NCBI RefSeq assembly: GCF_021728295.1
Contig: NZ_JAKJXE010000001.1
Span: 1-64,000, forward strand
Direction: 5' to 3'
Origin: Pseudomonas petrae
Lineage (GTDB): Bacteria > Pseudomonadota > Gammaproteobacteria > Pseudomonadales > Pseudomonadaceae
Length of the DNA: 64,000 bases
Shown: piece by piece, positions 25,545 through 34,303 of the stretch
How the letters are laid out: each line of letters starts with the position of its first letter
Numbering within the stretch: position 1 is the first letter of the stretch
Notes under the pieces: model-generated
Told to the model about the DNA's origin: nothing
Database searches by the model: none
Seen by the model: only the letters and a program-made list of their open reading frames with translations
Made by a program: the position numbers and the translations under genes

Positions 25545-25825
25545 TCTATCTAGGTGTAGAGTGCGTCGGCCTAACGGCCTCGGGTTTCGCCTTCGGCGAC
25601 TTACTTTTGAAAAGCACCAAAAGTAAGCAAAAGTGCCTGCTCTCGGTTAGGCCCTTCCTTCGTCAGGGTTCCTTCACTCCGACGATGCTCCGTGGGCCCG
25701 CGCCGAACGGACATCCATGTCCTGACGGCGCTCTCGCCGCATCCATGCGGCTCGGCCCACTGCGCATCGTCTACGTTCAGCCTGCACCCAAGTCGCGTTT
25801 GGCGGTGACTGGGCTTTATTTATTC
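25545..25825. repeat. Pseudomonas dispersed intergenic repeat
   Basis: The stretch CGGGTTTCGCCTTCGGCGAC, then ACTTTTGAAAAGCACCAAAA and further GC-rich segments, has the look of a long dispersed repeat I recall from many intergenic sites in fluorescens-type Pseudomonas. It contains several small inverted repeats. Open frames across it are not credible genes. Confidence 0.5.
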
Positions 25826-25843
25826 GAAGATCAAGATCAAAAG

Positions 25844-25981
25844 CTTCCCGGCTAAAGCCGGTCCTACAGACACCGCGCACCCACTGTAGGACCGGCTTCA
25901 GCCGGGAAGGGGCCGGTTTCATCACACGCATTTTAATGAATGCACGCGCTACTCTTAGTGGGACCGGCTTCAGCCGGGAAG
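25844..25981. repeat. REP cluster (GGACCGGCTTCAGCCGGGAA family)
   Basis: Two head-to-head copies at 25844-25866 and 25885-25909 form a BIME-like long inverted repeat. A third copy (GGGACC variant) lies at 25957-25981. These are REP elements usual in Pseudomonas and lie downstream of both flanking genes. Confidence 0.85.
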
Positions 25982-26096
25982 AGGCCGGCATGACCGTCAT
26001 CAATTTTTGGCAAGGTACGCCCAACACGTGCGTCGGAGGCAAACCCTGTGAGGCTGCTCAGTCCCACAAGTTTTCAGCCTTGACTTTCGGAAATCT

Positions 26097-27467
26097 TCAG
26101 ACCAGAAAGTGCCACAACAACGACGTGCCGATCAGCCCCACCACCGACACAATCGTCTGCAGTACCGACCAGACCCAAATGGTTTGCTTCAACTGCAGGC
26201 CGAAGTATTCGCGGACCATCCAGAATCCCGCGTCGTTGACGTGGCAGAAGAACACCGAGCCCGCCCCGATCACCAGCGCCACCAACGAGGCTTCCACAGG
26301 CGCCAGCCCGGCCATCATCGGCGCAAGAATGCCCGCCGTGGTGGTGGTCGCGACGGTGGCTGAACCAGTGGCCTGACGCAGCGCGACCGCAATCAACCAG
26401 GCCAGCAGCAGGTACGGCATGTGTGCGCCTTCGGCCACTTTGCTGATGGTCTGGCTGACACCGGCGTCCAGCAGCGTTTGCTTCAAGCCGCCGCCCGCGC
26501 CAATGGTCAACAGCAGCACGGCAATCGGCGCCAGGCTCTTGCGCAGCGTGCCGCCCACTTGCTCGCGGGAGATACCGTTGGCCCAGCCCAGACACACCGT
26601 TGCGGCCAGCACCGCAATGCCCAACGCCACCAGCGGTTCACCAAGGAATTTCAGCGTCAGGGCGATGTTGCTTTCCGGCTCCATGGCGATTTTCGCCAAC
26701 GTGCTGCCGAGCATCAGAATCACCGGCAGCAGAATGATCAGCAACGAGATACCGAAGCTCGGCTGGCGGGAGGCGCTGGGCTTGGCCGAGAACAGCTCGC
26801 CCAGTTCCGCCGGTTCCTCAATGTGCATGCGCTTTGACAGCCAGTTCCCGTATAGAGGACCGGCCAGAATCACCGCCGGCACTGCCACGCAAAAACCCAG
26901 CAACATGGTCAGGCCGAGATCGGCGTGCAAGGCGCTGACGGCAATCAGCGGCCCTGGGTGCGGCGGCATCAGCGCGTGCAACGTGGTCATGCCGGCCAGC
27001 GCAGGAATGGCGATTTTCAGCAGCGGCTGATTCGACTGGCGCGCCATGACGAAGATGATCGGCACCATCATCACCAGGCCCACTTCGAAGAACAGCGGCA
27101 GGCCGATGACCATGGCCACCAGGGCCATGACCCATGGCAGAGCCTTGCCCTTGCCCAGCCCCAATAGCGTTGAGGCAATGCGATCGGCCGCGCCCGACTC
27201 GGCCATCAGCGCACCGAGCATGGCACCCAGGGCAATGATGATCCCGGCCTCACCGAGAATCCCGCCCGCGCCCTTGCTGAACGCCTTCGCCACTGCCTCC
27301 GCTGGCAACCCCGCGCCTATCCCTGCGATGAATGTGCCCACCAGAATCGACAGAAACGGCGGGAGCTTGGTCGCGCTGATCAGCACAATGATGGTGGCAA
27401 TGGCGATCAGGCAGCAGATGATCAGGCGGGTGTCATGAAACACCCAGGCAGCAGACGACACATCCAA
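26097..27467 (-). CDS. GntP family permease (gluconate / hydroxy-acid type)
   Basis: A 456-residue inner-membrane symporter with about 12-14 hydrophobic helices. GAGLPAEAVAKAFSKGAGGILGE, MPPHPGPL and ATGSATVATTTTAGIL are GntP family hallmarks. The start appears to be TTG 27467, seven bases after AAGGGG; a GTG two codons later is possible. Next to a CoA-transferase/AtoE module it may import D-3-hydroxybutyrate or another hydroxy acid, as a GntP protein does in the corresponding P. aeruginosa region; gluconate is the alternative. It is transcribed from the same strand as the LysR gene upstream, 104 bp apart. Confidence 0.88.
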   Translation of the reverse strand: MDVSSAAWVFHDTRLIICCLIAIATIIVLISATKLPPFLSILVGTFIAGIGAGLPAEAVAKAFSKGAGGILGEAGIIIALGAMLGALMAESGAADRIASTLLGLGKGKALPWVMALVAMVIGLPLFFEVGLVMMVPIIFVMARQSNQPLLKIAIPALAGMTTLHALMPPHPGPLIAVSALHADLGLTMLLGFCVAVPAVILAGPLYGNWLSKRMHIEEPAELGELFSAKPSASRQPSFGISLLIILLPVILMLGSTLAKIAMEPESNIALTLKFLGEPLVALGIAVLAATVCLGWANGISREQVGGTLRKSLAPIAVLLLTIGAGGGLKQTLLDAGVSQTISKVAEGAHMPYLLLAWLIAVALRQATGSATVATTTTAGILAPMMAGLAPVEASLVALVIGAGSVFFCHVNDAGFWMVREYFGLQLKQTIWVWSVLQTIVSVVGLIGTSLLWHFLV

Positions 27468-27570
27468 CGCGGAACCCCTTATCGTTCGGTTTTATCTCAG
27501 GATGATTTGAAACATTATGTTTCAACCGGCCGAACCATACCGGATGCGGCATTGCGTCGCAGCTAAATTT

Positions 27571-28473
27571 TCACAGGATCTGGCCGATTTGGCCCCGTGC
27601 GCATTCAATCAGCACCTCGCGCAACCCCTGGGCCGCTGCCGACAATTGGTGGTCCGCCTGGGTCATCAAACCTATACGCCGCTCGATGCGCGGGCCTTCC
27701 AGCGCAATGCAGCGGGCGCCGAGTTCTTCCATCTGCTCGATGCACAGCGACGGCACCGCGCTGACGCCCAGGCCGTTGGCGACCATGCGGCCCACCGTCG
27801 ACAGCTGATGGCTTTCGAACGCCACCGACAGTTTGCCGTGCTGGCTCTGCAGGTCCTGCTCCAGCAGCAAGCGCACAGCGGAGGGGCGTTGCAGGGTGAT
27901 GAAGTCGTGACGCAGCAGCTCGTCCCAACTCACTTCGTTGCGGGCGGCCAGTGGCGAATCCTTCGGCACCACGGCGACAAAGCGGTCCATGTAAAACGGC
28001 GTGAAAATCAGGTTATTGCCCGCCTCGGGCTCGAAGCCAATGCCCAGCTCCACGCGCCGATGGCCGACCATTTCCACCACCTGCTCGTTGATCACGTCGT
28101 GCACCGCCACATTCACCCGCGGGTAGCGCTCGCGAAACACCTTCAGCGCGATCGGCAGCAGGTTGCCCGCGTAGGACGGCATGGCGGCCACCGACACCTT
28201 GCCCATCTGCAGGGTGAAACGCTGACGCAGCAGTTCTTCGGTGTTGTCCCAGTCGGCGAGCAACTGGCGGGCCAGTGGCAGCAAGGCCTCACCCTCCGGG
28301 GTCAGGCTGACCTGGCGCGTGGTGCGGGTCAGCAATTGCCCGCCCAGGTCTTCCTCCAGCGCCTTGATGGTCAGGCTCAACGCCGGTTGCGACACATGCA
28401 AACGCTCACCGGCCTGAGCGAAACTCAGGCACTGCGCCACCGCCAGAAACGCCCGAAGCTGTTTCACGTTCAT
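27571..28473 (-). CDS. LysR-type regulator of the adjacent CoA-transferase operon
   Basis: A 300-residue LysR regulator. The winged HTH (1-60) reads [20 protein letters not shown], then [16 protein letters not shown]. The effector domain follows (about 90-295). It is divergent from the CoA-transferase subunit genes with a 130-bp AT-rich gap, as DhcR is from dhcAB in P. aeruginosa, so it probably activates that operon. The ribosome site before ATG 28473 is poor, but the N-terminus fits the family. Confidence 0.9.
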   Translation of the reverse strand: MNVKQLRAFLAVAQCLSFAQAGERLHVSQPALSLTIKALEEDLGGQLLTRTTRQVSLTPEGEALLPLARQLLADWDNTEELLRQRFTLQMGKVSVAAMPSYAGNLLPIALKVFRERYPRVNVAVHDVINEQVVEMVGHRRVELGIGFEPEAGNNLIFTPFYMDRFVAVVPKDSPLAARNEVSWDELLRHDFITLQRPSAVRLLLEQDLQSQHGKLSVAFESHQLSTVGRMVANGLGVSAVPSLCIEQMEELGARCIALEGPRIERRIGLMTQADHQLSAAAQGLREVLIECARGQIGQIL

Positions 28474-28603
28474 ATATTTGGATTACTTATCAATCGATCA
28501 AAAAAACAAAATTAACAAATCAGTGCATGCGAGAGAAGATGCGGCCAACGCTTTCCGATGCTTAGATTGTCGGACACAACTACAAATAAGGCGGGATCTC
28601 ACC
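28474..28603. promoter_or_regulatory. divergent LysR / CoA-transferase control region
   Basis: This 130-bp AT-rich gap separates two divergent genes. ATCAATCGATCAAA near 28486-28499 contains a small dyad. A LysR-binding site is expected here, but no single site is clear. Confidence 0.35.
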
Positions 28604-29305
28604 ATGGCTGGACTCGATAAACGCGTGGCAACCTACGCTGAAGCCCTCGCCGGGCTGACCGACAACATGACCGTGCTGTCCGGCGGCTTCGGACTGTGCG
28701 GCATCCCCGAAAACCTCATCGCTGAAATCAAACGCATGGGCGTGAAGGGCCTGACAGTCGTTTCCAACAACTGCGGCGTCGACGGCTTTGGCCTCGGCAT
28801 CCTTCTAGAAGACCGGCAAATCCGCAAAATGGTCGCGTCCTACGTCGGTGAAAACGCCCTGTTCGAGCGCCAGTTGCTCAGCGGCGAGCTGGAAGTCGAG
28901 CTGACCCCCCAAGGCACCCTGGCCGAAAAAATGCGCGCGGGCGGCGCGGGCATTCCCGCGTTCTACACCGCGACCGGCTACGGCACACCCGTTGCAGAAG
29001 GCAAGGAAACCCGCCAGTTCAACGGCCGCCATGTGATTCTGGAAGAAGCCATCACCGGCGACTTCGCCATCGTCAAAGGCTGGAAGGCCGACCACTTCGG
29101 CAACGTGGTCTACCGTCACACCGCGCAGAACTTCAATCCCGTCGTGGCCACCGCCGGCAGGATCACCGTGGTGGAAGTCGAAGAAATCGTCGAGCCCGGC
29201 GTGCTGCTGCCCACCGAAATCCACACCCCCGGCATCTATGTCGATCGCGTGATCCTGGGCACGTTCGAGAAGCGCATCGAGCAGCGAACCGTCAGAAAAG
29301 CCTGA
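28604..29305 (+). CDS. 3-oxoacid CoA-transferase subunit A
   Basis: A 233-residue alpha subunit of a family I CoA-transferase. [14 protein letters not shown] near residue 26 is the glycine-rich CoA_trans motif, and the C-terminus [20 protein letters not shown] is typical. It moves CoA from succinyl- or acetyl-CoA to a 3-oxo acid such as acetoacetate, or to dehydrocarnitine in the P. aeruginosa DhcAB case. The length equals DhcA/ScoA. The ATG at 28604 is used rather than the open frame from 28478, which has no homology in its first 42 codons. Confidence 0.92.
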   Translation: MAGLDKRVATYAEALAGLTDNMTVLSGGFGLCGIPENLIAEIKRMGVKGLTVVSNNCGVDGFGLGILLEDRQIRKMVASYVGENALFERQLLSGELEVELTPQGTLAEKMRAGGAGIPAFYTATGYGTPVAEGKETRQFNGRHVILEEAITGDFAIVKGWKADHFGNVVYRHTAQNFNPVVATAGRITVVEVEEIVEPGVLLPTEIHTPGIYVDRVILGTFEKRIEQRTVRKA

Positions 29306-29388
29306 CGTCAGCGTCGTACTCGAACCGCTTTCCCCCTTTGTATCTCCGGCCCCCCACAGGCCGGACAGAATAAAAGAGACCCAAGATC

Positions 29389-30045
29389 ATGGCACTCTCC
29401 CGCGAACAAATGGCACAGCGCGTTGCGCGCGAACTGCAAGACGGCTTCTACGTGAACCTGGGCATCGGCATTCCGACCCTGGTCGCCAACTACGTCCCGG
29501 ACGGCATCGACGTGATGCTTCAATCGGAAAACGGCCTGCTCGGCATGGGCGCTTTTCCGACTGAAGAGACCATCGACGCCGACATGATCAACGCCGGCAA
29601 ACAGACGGTGACGGCGCGCAAGGGCGCGTCGATCTTCTCGTCGGCCGAGTCCTTCGCCATGATCCGTGGCGGCCACGTCGACCTGACCGTGCTTGGCGCG
29701 TTCGAAGTGGACGTCGAGGGCAACATCGCCTCGTGGATGATTCCCGGCAAGCTGGTCAAGGGCATGGGTGGCGCGATGGACCTGGTGGCTGGCGCCGAGA
29801 ACATCATTGTCACCATGACCCACGCGTCCAAGGACGGCGAATCCAAGCTGCTGTCACGCTGCAGCCTGCCGCTGACCGGCGCCGGCTGCATCAAGAAAGT
29901 GCTGACCGACCTCGCTTACCTGGAGATCGAAAACGGCGCCTTCGTGCTGCGCGAAACCGCACCGGGCGTGACCGTCGATGAAATCATCGCCAAGACCGCT
30001 GGCAAGCTGATCGTGCCGGATGACGTGGTTGAAATGACGTTTTAA
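29389..30045 (+). CDS. 3-oxoacid CoA-transferase subunit B
   Basis: A 218-residue beta subunit carrying the catalytic glutamate in the SENGLLGMG motif (Glu near residue 46), which forms the gamma-glutamyl-CoA thioester. LGIGIPTLVANYVP and GAMDLVAGAENIIVTMTH are conserved family segments. It follows subunit A by 83 bp and works with it as a heterotetramer in the cytosol. Confidence 0.93.
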   Translation: MALSREQMAQRVARELQDGFYVNLGIGIPTLVANYVPDGIDVMLQSENGLLGMGAFPTEETIDADMINAGKQTVTARKGASIFSSAESFAMIRGGHVDLTVLGAFEVDVEGNIASWMIPGKLVKGMGGAMDLVAGAENIIVTMTHASKDGESKLLSRCSLPLTGAGCIKKVLTDLAYLEIENGAFVLRETAPGVTVDEIIAKTAGKLIVPDDVVEMTF

Positions 30046-30063
30046 CGGCGATGGCGCGGTACT

Positions 30064-30153
30064 TGTAGGAGCGCGCTTGCCCGCGAACCGCGGATGGCCA
30101 GACACCCACGCCGTGTCTGAAAGCCCCTTTCGCGGGCAAGCGCGCTCCTACAG
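30064..30153. repeat. REP inverted pair (GGAGCGCGCTTGCCCGCG family)
   Basis: Two inverted copies of about 23 bp with 43 bp between them can form a long hairpin just after the CoA-transferase genes. It may protect or terminate the mRNA between subunit B and the AtoE gene. Confidence 0.85.
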
Positions 30154-30344
30154 GTTCCGCGTCGTGCTCCACGTTTTGGCAACACCCTGAGCTTTCGCAC
30201 ACCCGCACCTTTGGTCAGACCGCCCTGCCCCTTCAGCGATGAAGGGGCTTTGCTGTATCTGAGCCGGTGCTTTTTTCGCGTCACCGCCAACACTTGAAAC
30301 AGCTGTCCAAAAAACCTGAACAATAACTCCAAGAGGTAACAAAC

Positions 30345-31763
30345 GTGGCCGCCGACATCGAAGAAAGCCGCTCCGCCCGCTTTGCCCTGCGTTGCGCCAA
30401 ATGGGCGGAACGCTGGTTCCCGGACTCGTGGGTGTTCGCCGCCCTGGCCGTGGTCATCGTCACACTCGCCACGCTGGTCATCGGCGCCAAACCCGCCGAC
30501 ACCGCCAGGGCCTTCGGTGACGGCTTCTGGAGCCTGATCCCCTTCACCATGCAAATGGCCTTCGTGGTCATCGGCGGTTACGTCGTCGCCAGCTCGCCGC
30601 CGGCGGTCAAGCTGATCGACCGCCTGGCGCGCATCCCGAAAAACGGCCGGTCGGCTGTGGCCTGGGTCGCGCTGATCAGCATGGTGGCGTCACTGCTCAA
30701 CTGGGGTTTGTCGCTGGTCTTCGGCGGCTTGCTGGTGCGGGCACTCGCCCGGCGTACCGATCTGAAAATGGACTACCGCGCTGCCGGTGCGGCGGCTTAT
30801 CTGGGTCTGGGCGCGGTGTGGGCCTTGGGCCTGTCGTCGTCCGCCGCGCAGTTGCAAGCCAACCCGGCCAGCCTGCCGCCCTCGATCCTGGCGATCACCG
30901 GGGTGATTCCGTTCACCCAGACGATCTTCCTCTGGCAGTCCGGCGTGATGCTGCTCGCACTGGTGGTGGTCTCGATCATTGTTGCCTACGCCACGGCCCC
31001 CGGACCGGCCAACGCCCGCGATGCCAAAGAATGCGGCATAGACCCGAGCTTCAGCCTGCCACCGTTGCCACCGCGCACCCGGCCGGGCGAATGGCTGGAA
31101 TACAGCCCGCTGCTGATCATTCTGATGGTCGTGCTGGCGTCCGGCTGGTTGTACAACGAGTTCAGCACCAAACCCGCGATCACCGCGATTTCCGGCCTGA
31201 ACACCTACAACTTCCTGTTCATCATGGTCGGCGCGCTGCTGCACTGGCGTCCGCGCAGCTTCCTCGATGCCGTCGCCCGCGCCGTGCCGACCACCACCGG
31301 CGTGCTGATTCAGTTTCCGTTGTACGGTTCGATCGCCGCGCTGCTGACCACGGTCAAGGGCGGCGATGCGCAAACCGTCGCGCACCACATCTCGACGTTC
31401 TTCACCAGCATCGCTTCCCACGACACCTATGCGCTGCTGATGGGCGTGTACTCGGGGATTCTCGGGTTCTTCATTCCCTCGGGTGGCGGCAAATGGATCA
31501 TCGAAGCGCCGTACGTGATGCAGGTTGCCAACGATCTCAAATACCACCTCGGCTGGGCGGTGCAGATCTACAACGCCGCCGAAGCGCTGCCGAACCTGAT
31601 CAACCCCTTCTACATGCTGCCGCTGTTGGGCGTGCTCGGCCTGAAGGCACGGGACTTGATCGGTTTCTCGTTCGTGCAACTGCTGGTGCATACGCCGCTG
31701 GTGCTGTTCCTGTTGTGGGTGCTGGGCACGACGTTGGCTTACGTTCCGCCGGTCATGCCATGA
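30345..31763 (+). CDS. AtoE-type short-chain fatty acid / ketone body transporter
   Basis: A 472-residue inner-membrane protein with about 12 helices of the AtoE (SCFAT) family: RCAKWAERWFPDSWVFAALA at the start, GFFIPSGGGKWIIEAPYVM with conserved glycines, and INPFYMLPLLGVLGLKARD near the end. It probably imports acetoacetate or short-chain fatty acids for the adjacent CoA-transferase. GTG 30345 has AGAGG eight bases upstream. The gap to subunit B is 299 bp and contains a REP pair. Thiolase and 3-hydroxybutyrate dehydrogenase genes, often linked, are not in the window. Confidence 0.9.
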   Translation: MAADIEESRSARFALRCAKWAERWFPDSWVFAALAVVIVTLATLVIGAKPADTARAFGDGFWSLIPFTMQMAFVVIGGYVVASSPPAVKLIDRLARIPKNGRSAVAWVALISMVASLLNWGLSLVFGGLLVRALARRTDLKMDYRAAGAAAYLGLGAVWALGLSSSAAQLQANPASLPPSILAITGVIPFTQTIFLWQSGVMLLALVVVSIIVAYATAPGPANARDAKECGIDPSFSLPPLPPRTRPGEWLEYSPLLIILMVVLASGWLYNEFSTKPAITAISGLNTYNFLFIMVGALLHWRPRSFLDAVARAVPTTTGVLIQFPLYGSIAALLTTVKGGDAQTVAHHISTFFTSIASHDTYALLMGVYSGILGFFIPSGGGKWIIEAPYVMQVANDLKYHLGWAVQIYNAAEALPNLINPFYMLPLLGVLGLKARDLIGFSFVQLLVHTPLVLFLLWVLGTTLAYVPPVMP

Positions 31764-31790
31764 TTGGATGAATAAAGCCGGCGGGTAGCG

Positions 31791-32020
31791 GTAGGACCGG
31801 CTTCAGCCGGGAACGCGTCAATGGTCACGCCATGAAACCGATGGCGCCAACACCGGCCCCTTCCCGGCTGAAGCCGGTCCTACTAAAGCAGCGTGTGCAG
31901 TCAGTGAAATTGGGGTGAACGCGGATGTAGGACCGGCTTTAGCCGGGAAGACGTCATTCGCCACACCGCAAAATCGAGAGTGCATATGAAGGCCCCTGCC
32001 CGGCTGAAGCCGGTCTACTA
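31791..32020. repeat. REP cluster, four copies
   Basis: Copies of the GGACCGGCTTCAGCCGGGAA family lie at 31791-31813 (plus), 31860-31884 (inverted), 31926-31950 (plus) and about 31994-32020 (inverted). They alternate in orientation as two BIME pairs between the AtoE gene and the monooxygenase pseudogene. Confidence 0.85.
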
Positions 32021-32032
32021 AAGGCTAGCGCT

Positions 32033-32362
32033 TCAATTGTTGAAGCTGTATTCCCGCTCCACCTTGGAAACCCGGGTCGTGCATTGCCGATACCACGTAG
32101 AACGGCCGCGCTCACGTATGTCTCGGTGTTCCGGGTGTTCCTTCCACGCCAGGATCGCTGCTTAGCTGTCCCAGTAAGACACGGTGATCCCCAGCCCATC
32201 GTCGTCGCGTGCCGATTCCACGCCGAGAAAACCAGGCTGCTGACGAATGAGGTCGAGCATCCGCTGCGCTGCATCGTCATATTCCCGTGCTTCATGCCCA
32301 GTAAGGACCGAGGTGAAGACCACCGCGTAATACGGCACGGCAAATGTTTTTGCCAACATCAT
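32033..32362 (-). pseudogene. antibiotic-biosynthesis-monooxygenase-like gene broken by one stop codon
   Basis: Codons 1-66 encode a small ABM-fold protein (YAVVFTSVL, QQPGFLGVESARDDDG, ITVSYWDS). A TAA at 32164-32162 then stops the frame. Reading on in the same frame gives 42 more residues, AAILAWKEHPEHRDIRERGR and WYRQCTTRVSKVEREYSF, exactly the usual second half of the roughly 109-residue family, ending at TGA 32033. One substitution (for example GAA to TAA) explains it. The start overlaps the GATase stop as ATGA, so it was translationally coupled. A truncated 66-residue product is possible but would lack part of the fold. Confidence 0.82.
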
Positions 32363-33072
32363 GTCAATTCACTCTCCGCGCAGGCCAGCACAAACGCCTT
32401 CACCAATGGCGGCGTGCTGCCCTCCAGCGCGGCGCGTTCCGGTTGAAACAACGTCGCGATGAAAAACGGATGACCGTCGAGCTCCATCGCCCGGACCTCG
32501 TCGTCGTGGTCATGGCCGGACACTTTCAGCGGACCGGCAAAAACCTCAGCCTCCAGTTCCTTGCGCAAACCGTAGCGGCAGCGGTAGCGCTCGTGTGTTT
32601 CGAGCGCGTCGTACGCGGCGGCAATCCGCGAACCGGCCCGCAGACGAATCGGCGCGAAGGCCTCGACCAGCGAACAACTCAACGGCGTGATGATTGCGTT
32701 CTCGGATTCCGGCGCCGTCTCGGCGTGCTCGGCATCGGCCCAGCCCAGGCAATTACGCGCGTACTCCAGCAACGCGTGCTGAAAGCCGCCGCACGTCCCG
32801 AGGAAGGGAACCAGCCGCTCACGAGCGAAGCGAATTGCGGTCAGCGCGCCGTCCATGTCGCGGTAGGGGCTGGCCGGGACGCACCAGATGCCATCGAACG
32901 CCTGCAGGCTCGCGCCATCCACGATATCCGTCGTCGGCAGCCACTTTCCCTGGACGCTGAGACCGGTTTCGCTCGACACCCTGTCCAGCGCCACGGGTAT
33001 CGCCTGATGCGCGGGTACGCTCGGGTCATAGTCACCCACCAGTGCGATCCGGATTTTCTGCCGTTGAGTCAT
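32359..33072 (-). CDS. class I glutamine-amidotransferase-like protein (CTP synthase C-terminal related)
   Basis: A 237-residue protein with the fold of the CTP synthase amidotransferase domain but no synthetase domain. RIALVGDYDPSVPAHQAIP opens it. The nucleophile elbow is FLGTCGGFQHA with Cys94. Where CTP synthase has the catalytic His-Pro-Glu (FHPE), this protein reads ATLFQPER, so the His is Gln and only the Glu is kept. Full glutaminase activity is doubtful. A stand-alone family of CTP synthase C-terminal-related proteins exists, some with selenocysteine; its role is unknown to me. It is coupled to the monooxygenase pseudogene and divergent from a LysR gene. Confidence 0.82.
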   Translation of the reverse strand: MTQRQKIRIALVGDYDPSVPAHQAIPVALDRVSSETGLSVQGKWLPTTDIVDGASLQAFDGIWCVPASPYRDMDGALTAIRFARERLVPFLGTCGGFQHALLEYARNCLGWADAEHAETAPESENAIITPLSCSLVEAFAPIRLRAGSRIAAAYDALETHERYRCRYGLRKELEAEVFAGPLKVSGHDHDDEVRAMELDGHPFFIATLFQPERAALEGSTPPLVKAFVLACAESELT

Positions 33073-33161
33073 GTGTGCTCCCTGATATCAAAACGCTTTG
33101 CGTGAGGTCCTGGGGCGACTATAAGCTTGTCGCCCTGCAATCAGAATGGGCGTTCAGGCAA

Positions 33162-34040
33162 GTGATCAATGCAGCTGCGCACTATCGAATCAACCATGCC
33201 GACCTCACCCTCATCCTTGCGCTGGTCCGTGGGCGGACGCTGGCCAAGGCCGCCGAACTGCTGACGGTCGATGTCTCGACGGTGTTCCGCGCGGTGCGTC
33301 GGATGGAAAAGGCGGTGGGCACTGCGCTCTTCGACAAGAGCCGCACAGGCTACGTACCGACCAGTGCCGCGCTGGCGCTCGCCCAGCAGGCCGAAAGTGC
33401 CGAGAACGCCTTGGCCCTCGCGCAGTTGAGTCTCGAGCAGGGCCGGCAAGTCGTCAGCGGCACCGTGCGCCTGACCTGCACCGAAGCCGTGCTGCAAAGC
33501 CTGTTGCTCCCCGCCCTGAGCCGATTCATGCCGAACTACCCGGGCCTGCGCCTGGAAATGAACACCTCCAGCAGCTTTGCCAACCTGAGCCGACGCGACG
33601 CCGACATCGCGCTGCGTCTGACCAACACGCCGCCTGAGCACCTGGTCGGCACTCGCCTGGGCACGGTTGCGTATCGGGTCTGTTCCAGCGAGGCCTACGC
33701 GCGACGCTGCGGTGATCTGGCCCTCGACGACATGGCCTGGATCGCCCCCGACGATTTCCTCCCCGATCACCCGACCGTGATGTGGCGGCGGCAGCATCTG
33801 CCCGGCGTGAACCTCGCCTACCGCTGCAGCTCCATGCTTGCAGTCGCCCAGTTGGTGCGCGCAGGCATGGGCGTGGCAGCGCTGCCGGATTTCATGCTGA
33901 GGGACAGCGAGGTTCAGCCCATAAGCGCGCCGCTCGCAGGGCATGACACCGGGCTGTGGCTGCTGACGCGTCCGGATTGCCGAGCGCTGCGCTCGGTGTC
34001 GGCGCTGTTCAGCGAGCTGACCAAAGCGATTGAGCTGTAA
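33162..34040 (+). CDS. LysR-type transcriptional regulator
   Basis: A LysR regulator of about 292 residues. The HTH reads ILALVRGRTLAKAAELLTVD, then STVFRAVRRMEKAVGTALFDKS, and the effector domain follows (about 90-290). No ATG is in a good place; GTG 33162 gives the usual distance from start to HTH, but the ribosome site is weak and the frame is open back to 33042. It is divergent from the GATase-like gene and may control it. Start uncertain, family certain. Confidence 0.85.
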   Translation: MINAAAHYRINHADLTLILALVRGRTLAKAAELLTVDVSTVFRAVRRMEKAVGTALFDKSRTGYVPTSAALALAQQAESAENALALAQLSLEQGRQVVSGTVRLTCTEAVLQSLLLPALSRFMPNYPGLRLEMNTSSSFANLSRRDADIALRLTNTPPEHLVGTRLGTVAYRVCSSEAYARRCGDLALDDMAWIAPDDFLPDHPTVMWRRQHLPGVNLAYRCSSMLAVAQLVRAGMGVAALPDFMLRDSEVQPISAPLAGHDTGLWLLTRPDCRALRSVSALFSELTKAIEL

Positions 34041-34077
34041 GTCCGGCGGCGCTGGGACGATGCCAGCTGTGCCGACG

Positions 34078-34246
34078 CCTTCCCGGCTGAAGCCGGTCCC
34101 ACTAAAAGCACGCGGTGTTCACGACACCTGATCGTTCCCACGCTCCGCGTGGGAATGCAGCCCCGGACGCTCTGCGTCGATCAAGCATGAGGAAGTGCCG
34201 CGGAGCGTCGTGCGATGCAATAGTGGGACCGGCTTCAGCCGGGAAG
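34078..34246. repeat. mixed REP cluster
   Basis: An inverted REP copy (TTCCCGGCTGAAGCCGGTCC) lies at 34078-34105 and a forward copy at 34222-34246. Between them, at 34129-34210, sits a different repeat beginning TGATCGTTCCCACGCTCCGC, which folds by CCCACGC/GCGTGGG, a second widespread Pseudomonas intergenic repeat as far as I recall. Confidence 0.75.
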
Positions 34247-34303
34247 AGGCAGGTTCAGGCACTATCACTTATGCGGTAAGACGCAGCCCCCTCTCAGTCC
34301 TAC

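Noticed and set aside
25355..25855. 166-codon plus-strand frame
   Set aside because: It runs antisense through the lipoprotein start and across a dispersed repeat and has no recognisable domain.
31954..32161. 129-codon frame in another phase over the monooxygenase pseudogene
   Set aside because: The family sequence continues in the original phase after the TAA, so this is not a frameshifted second half.
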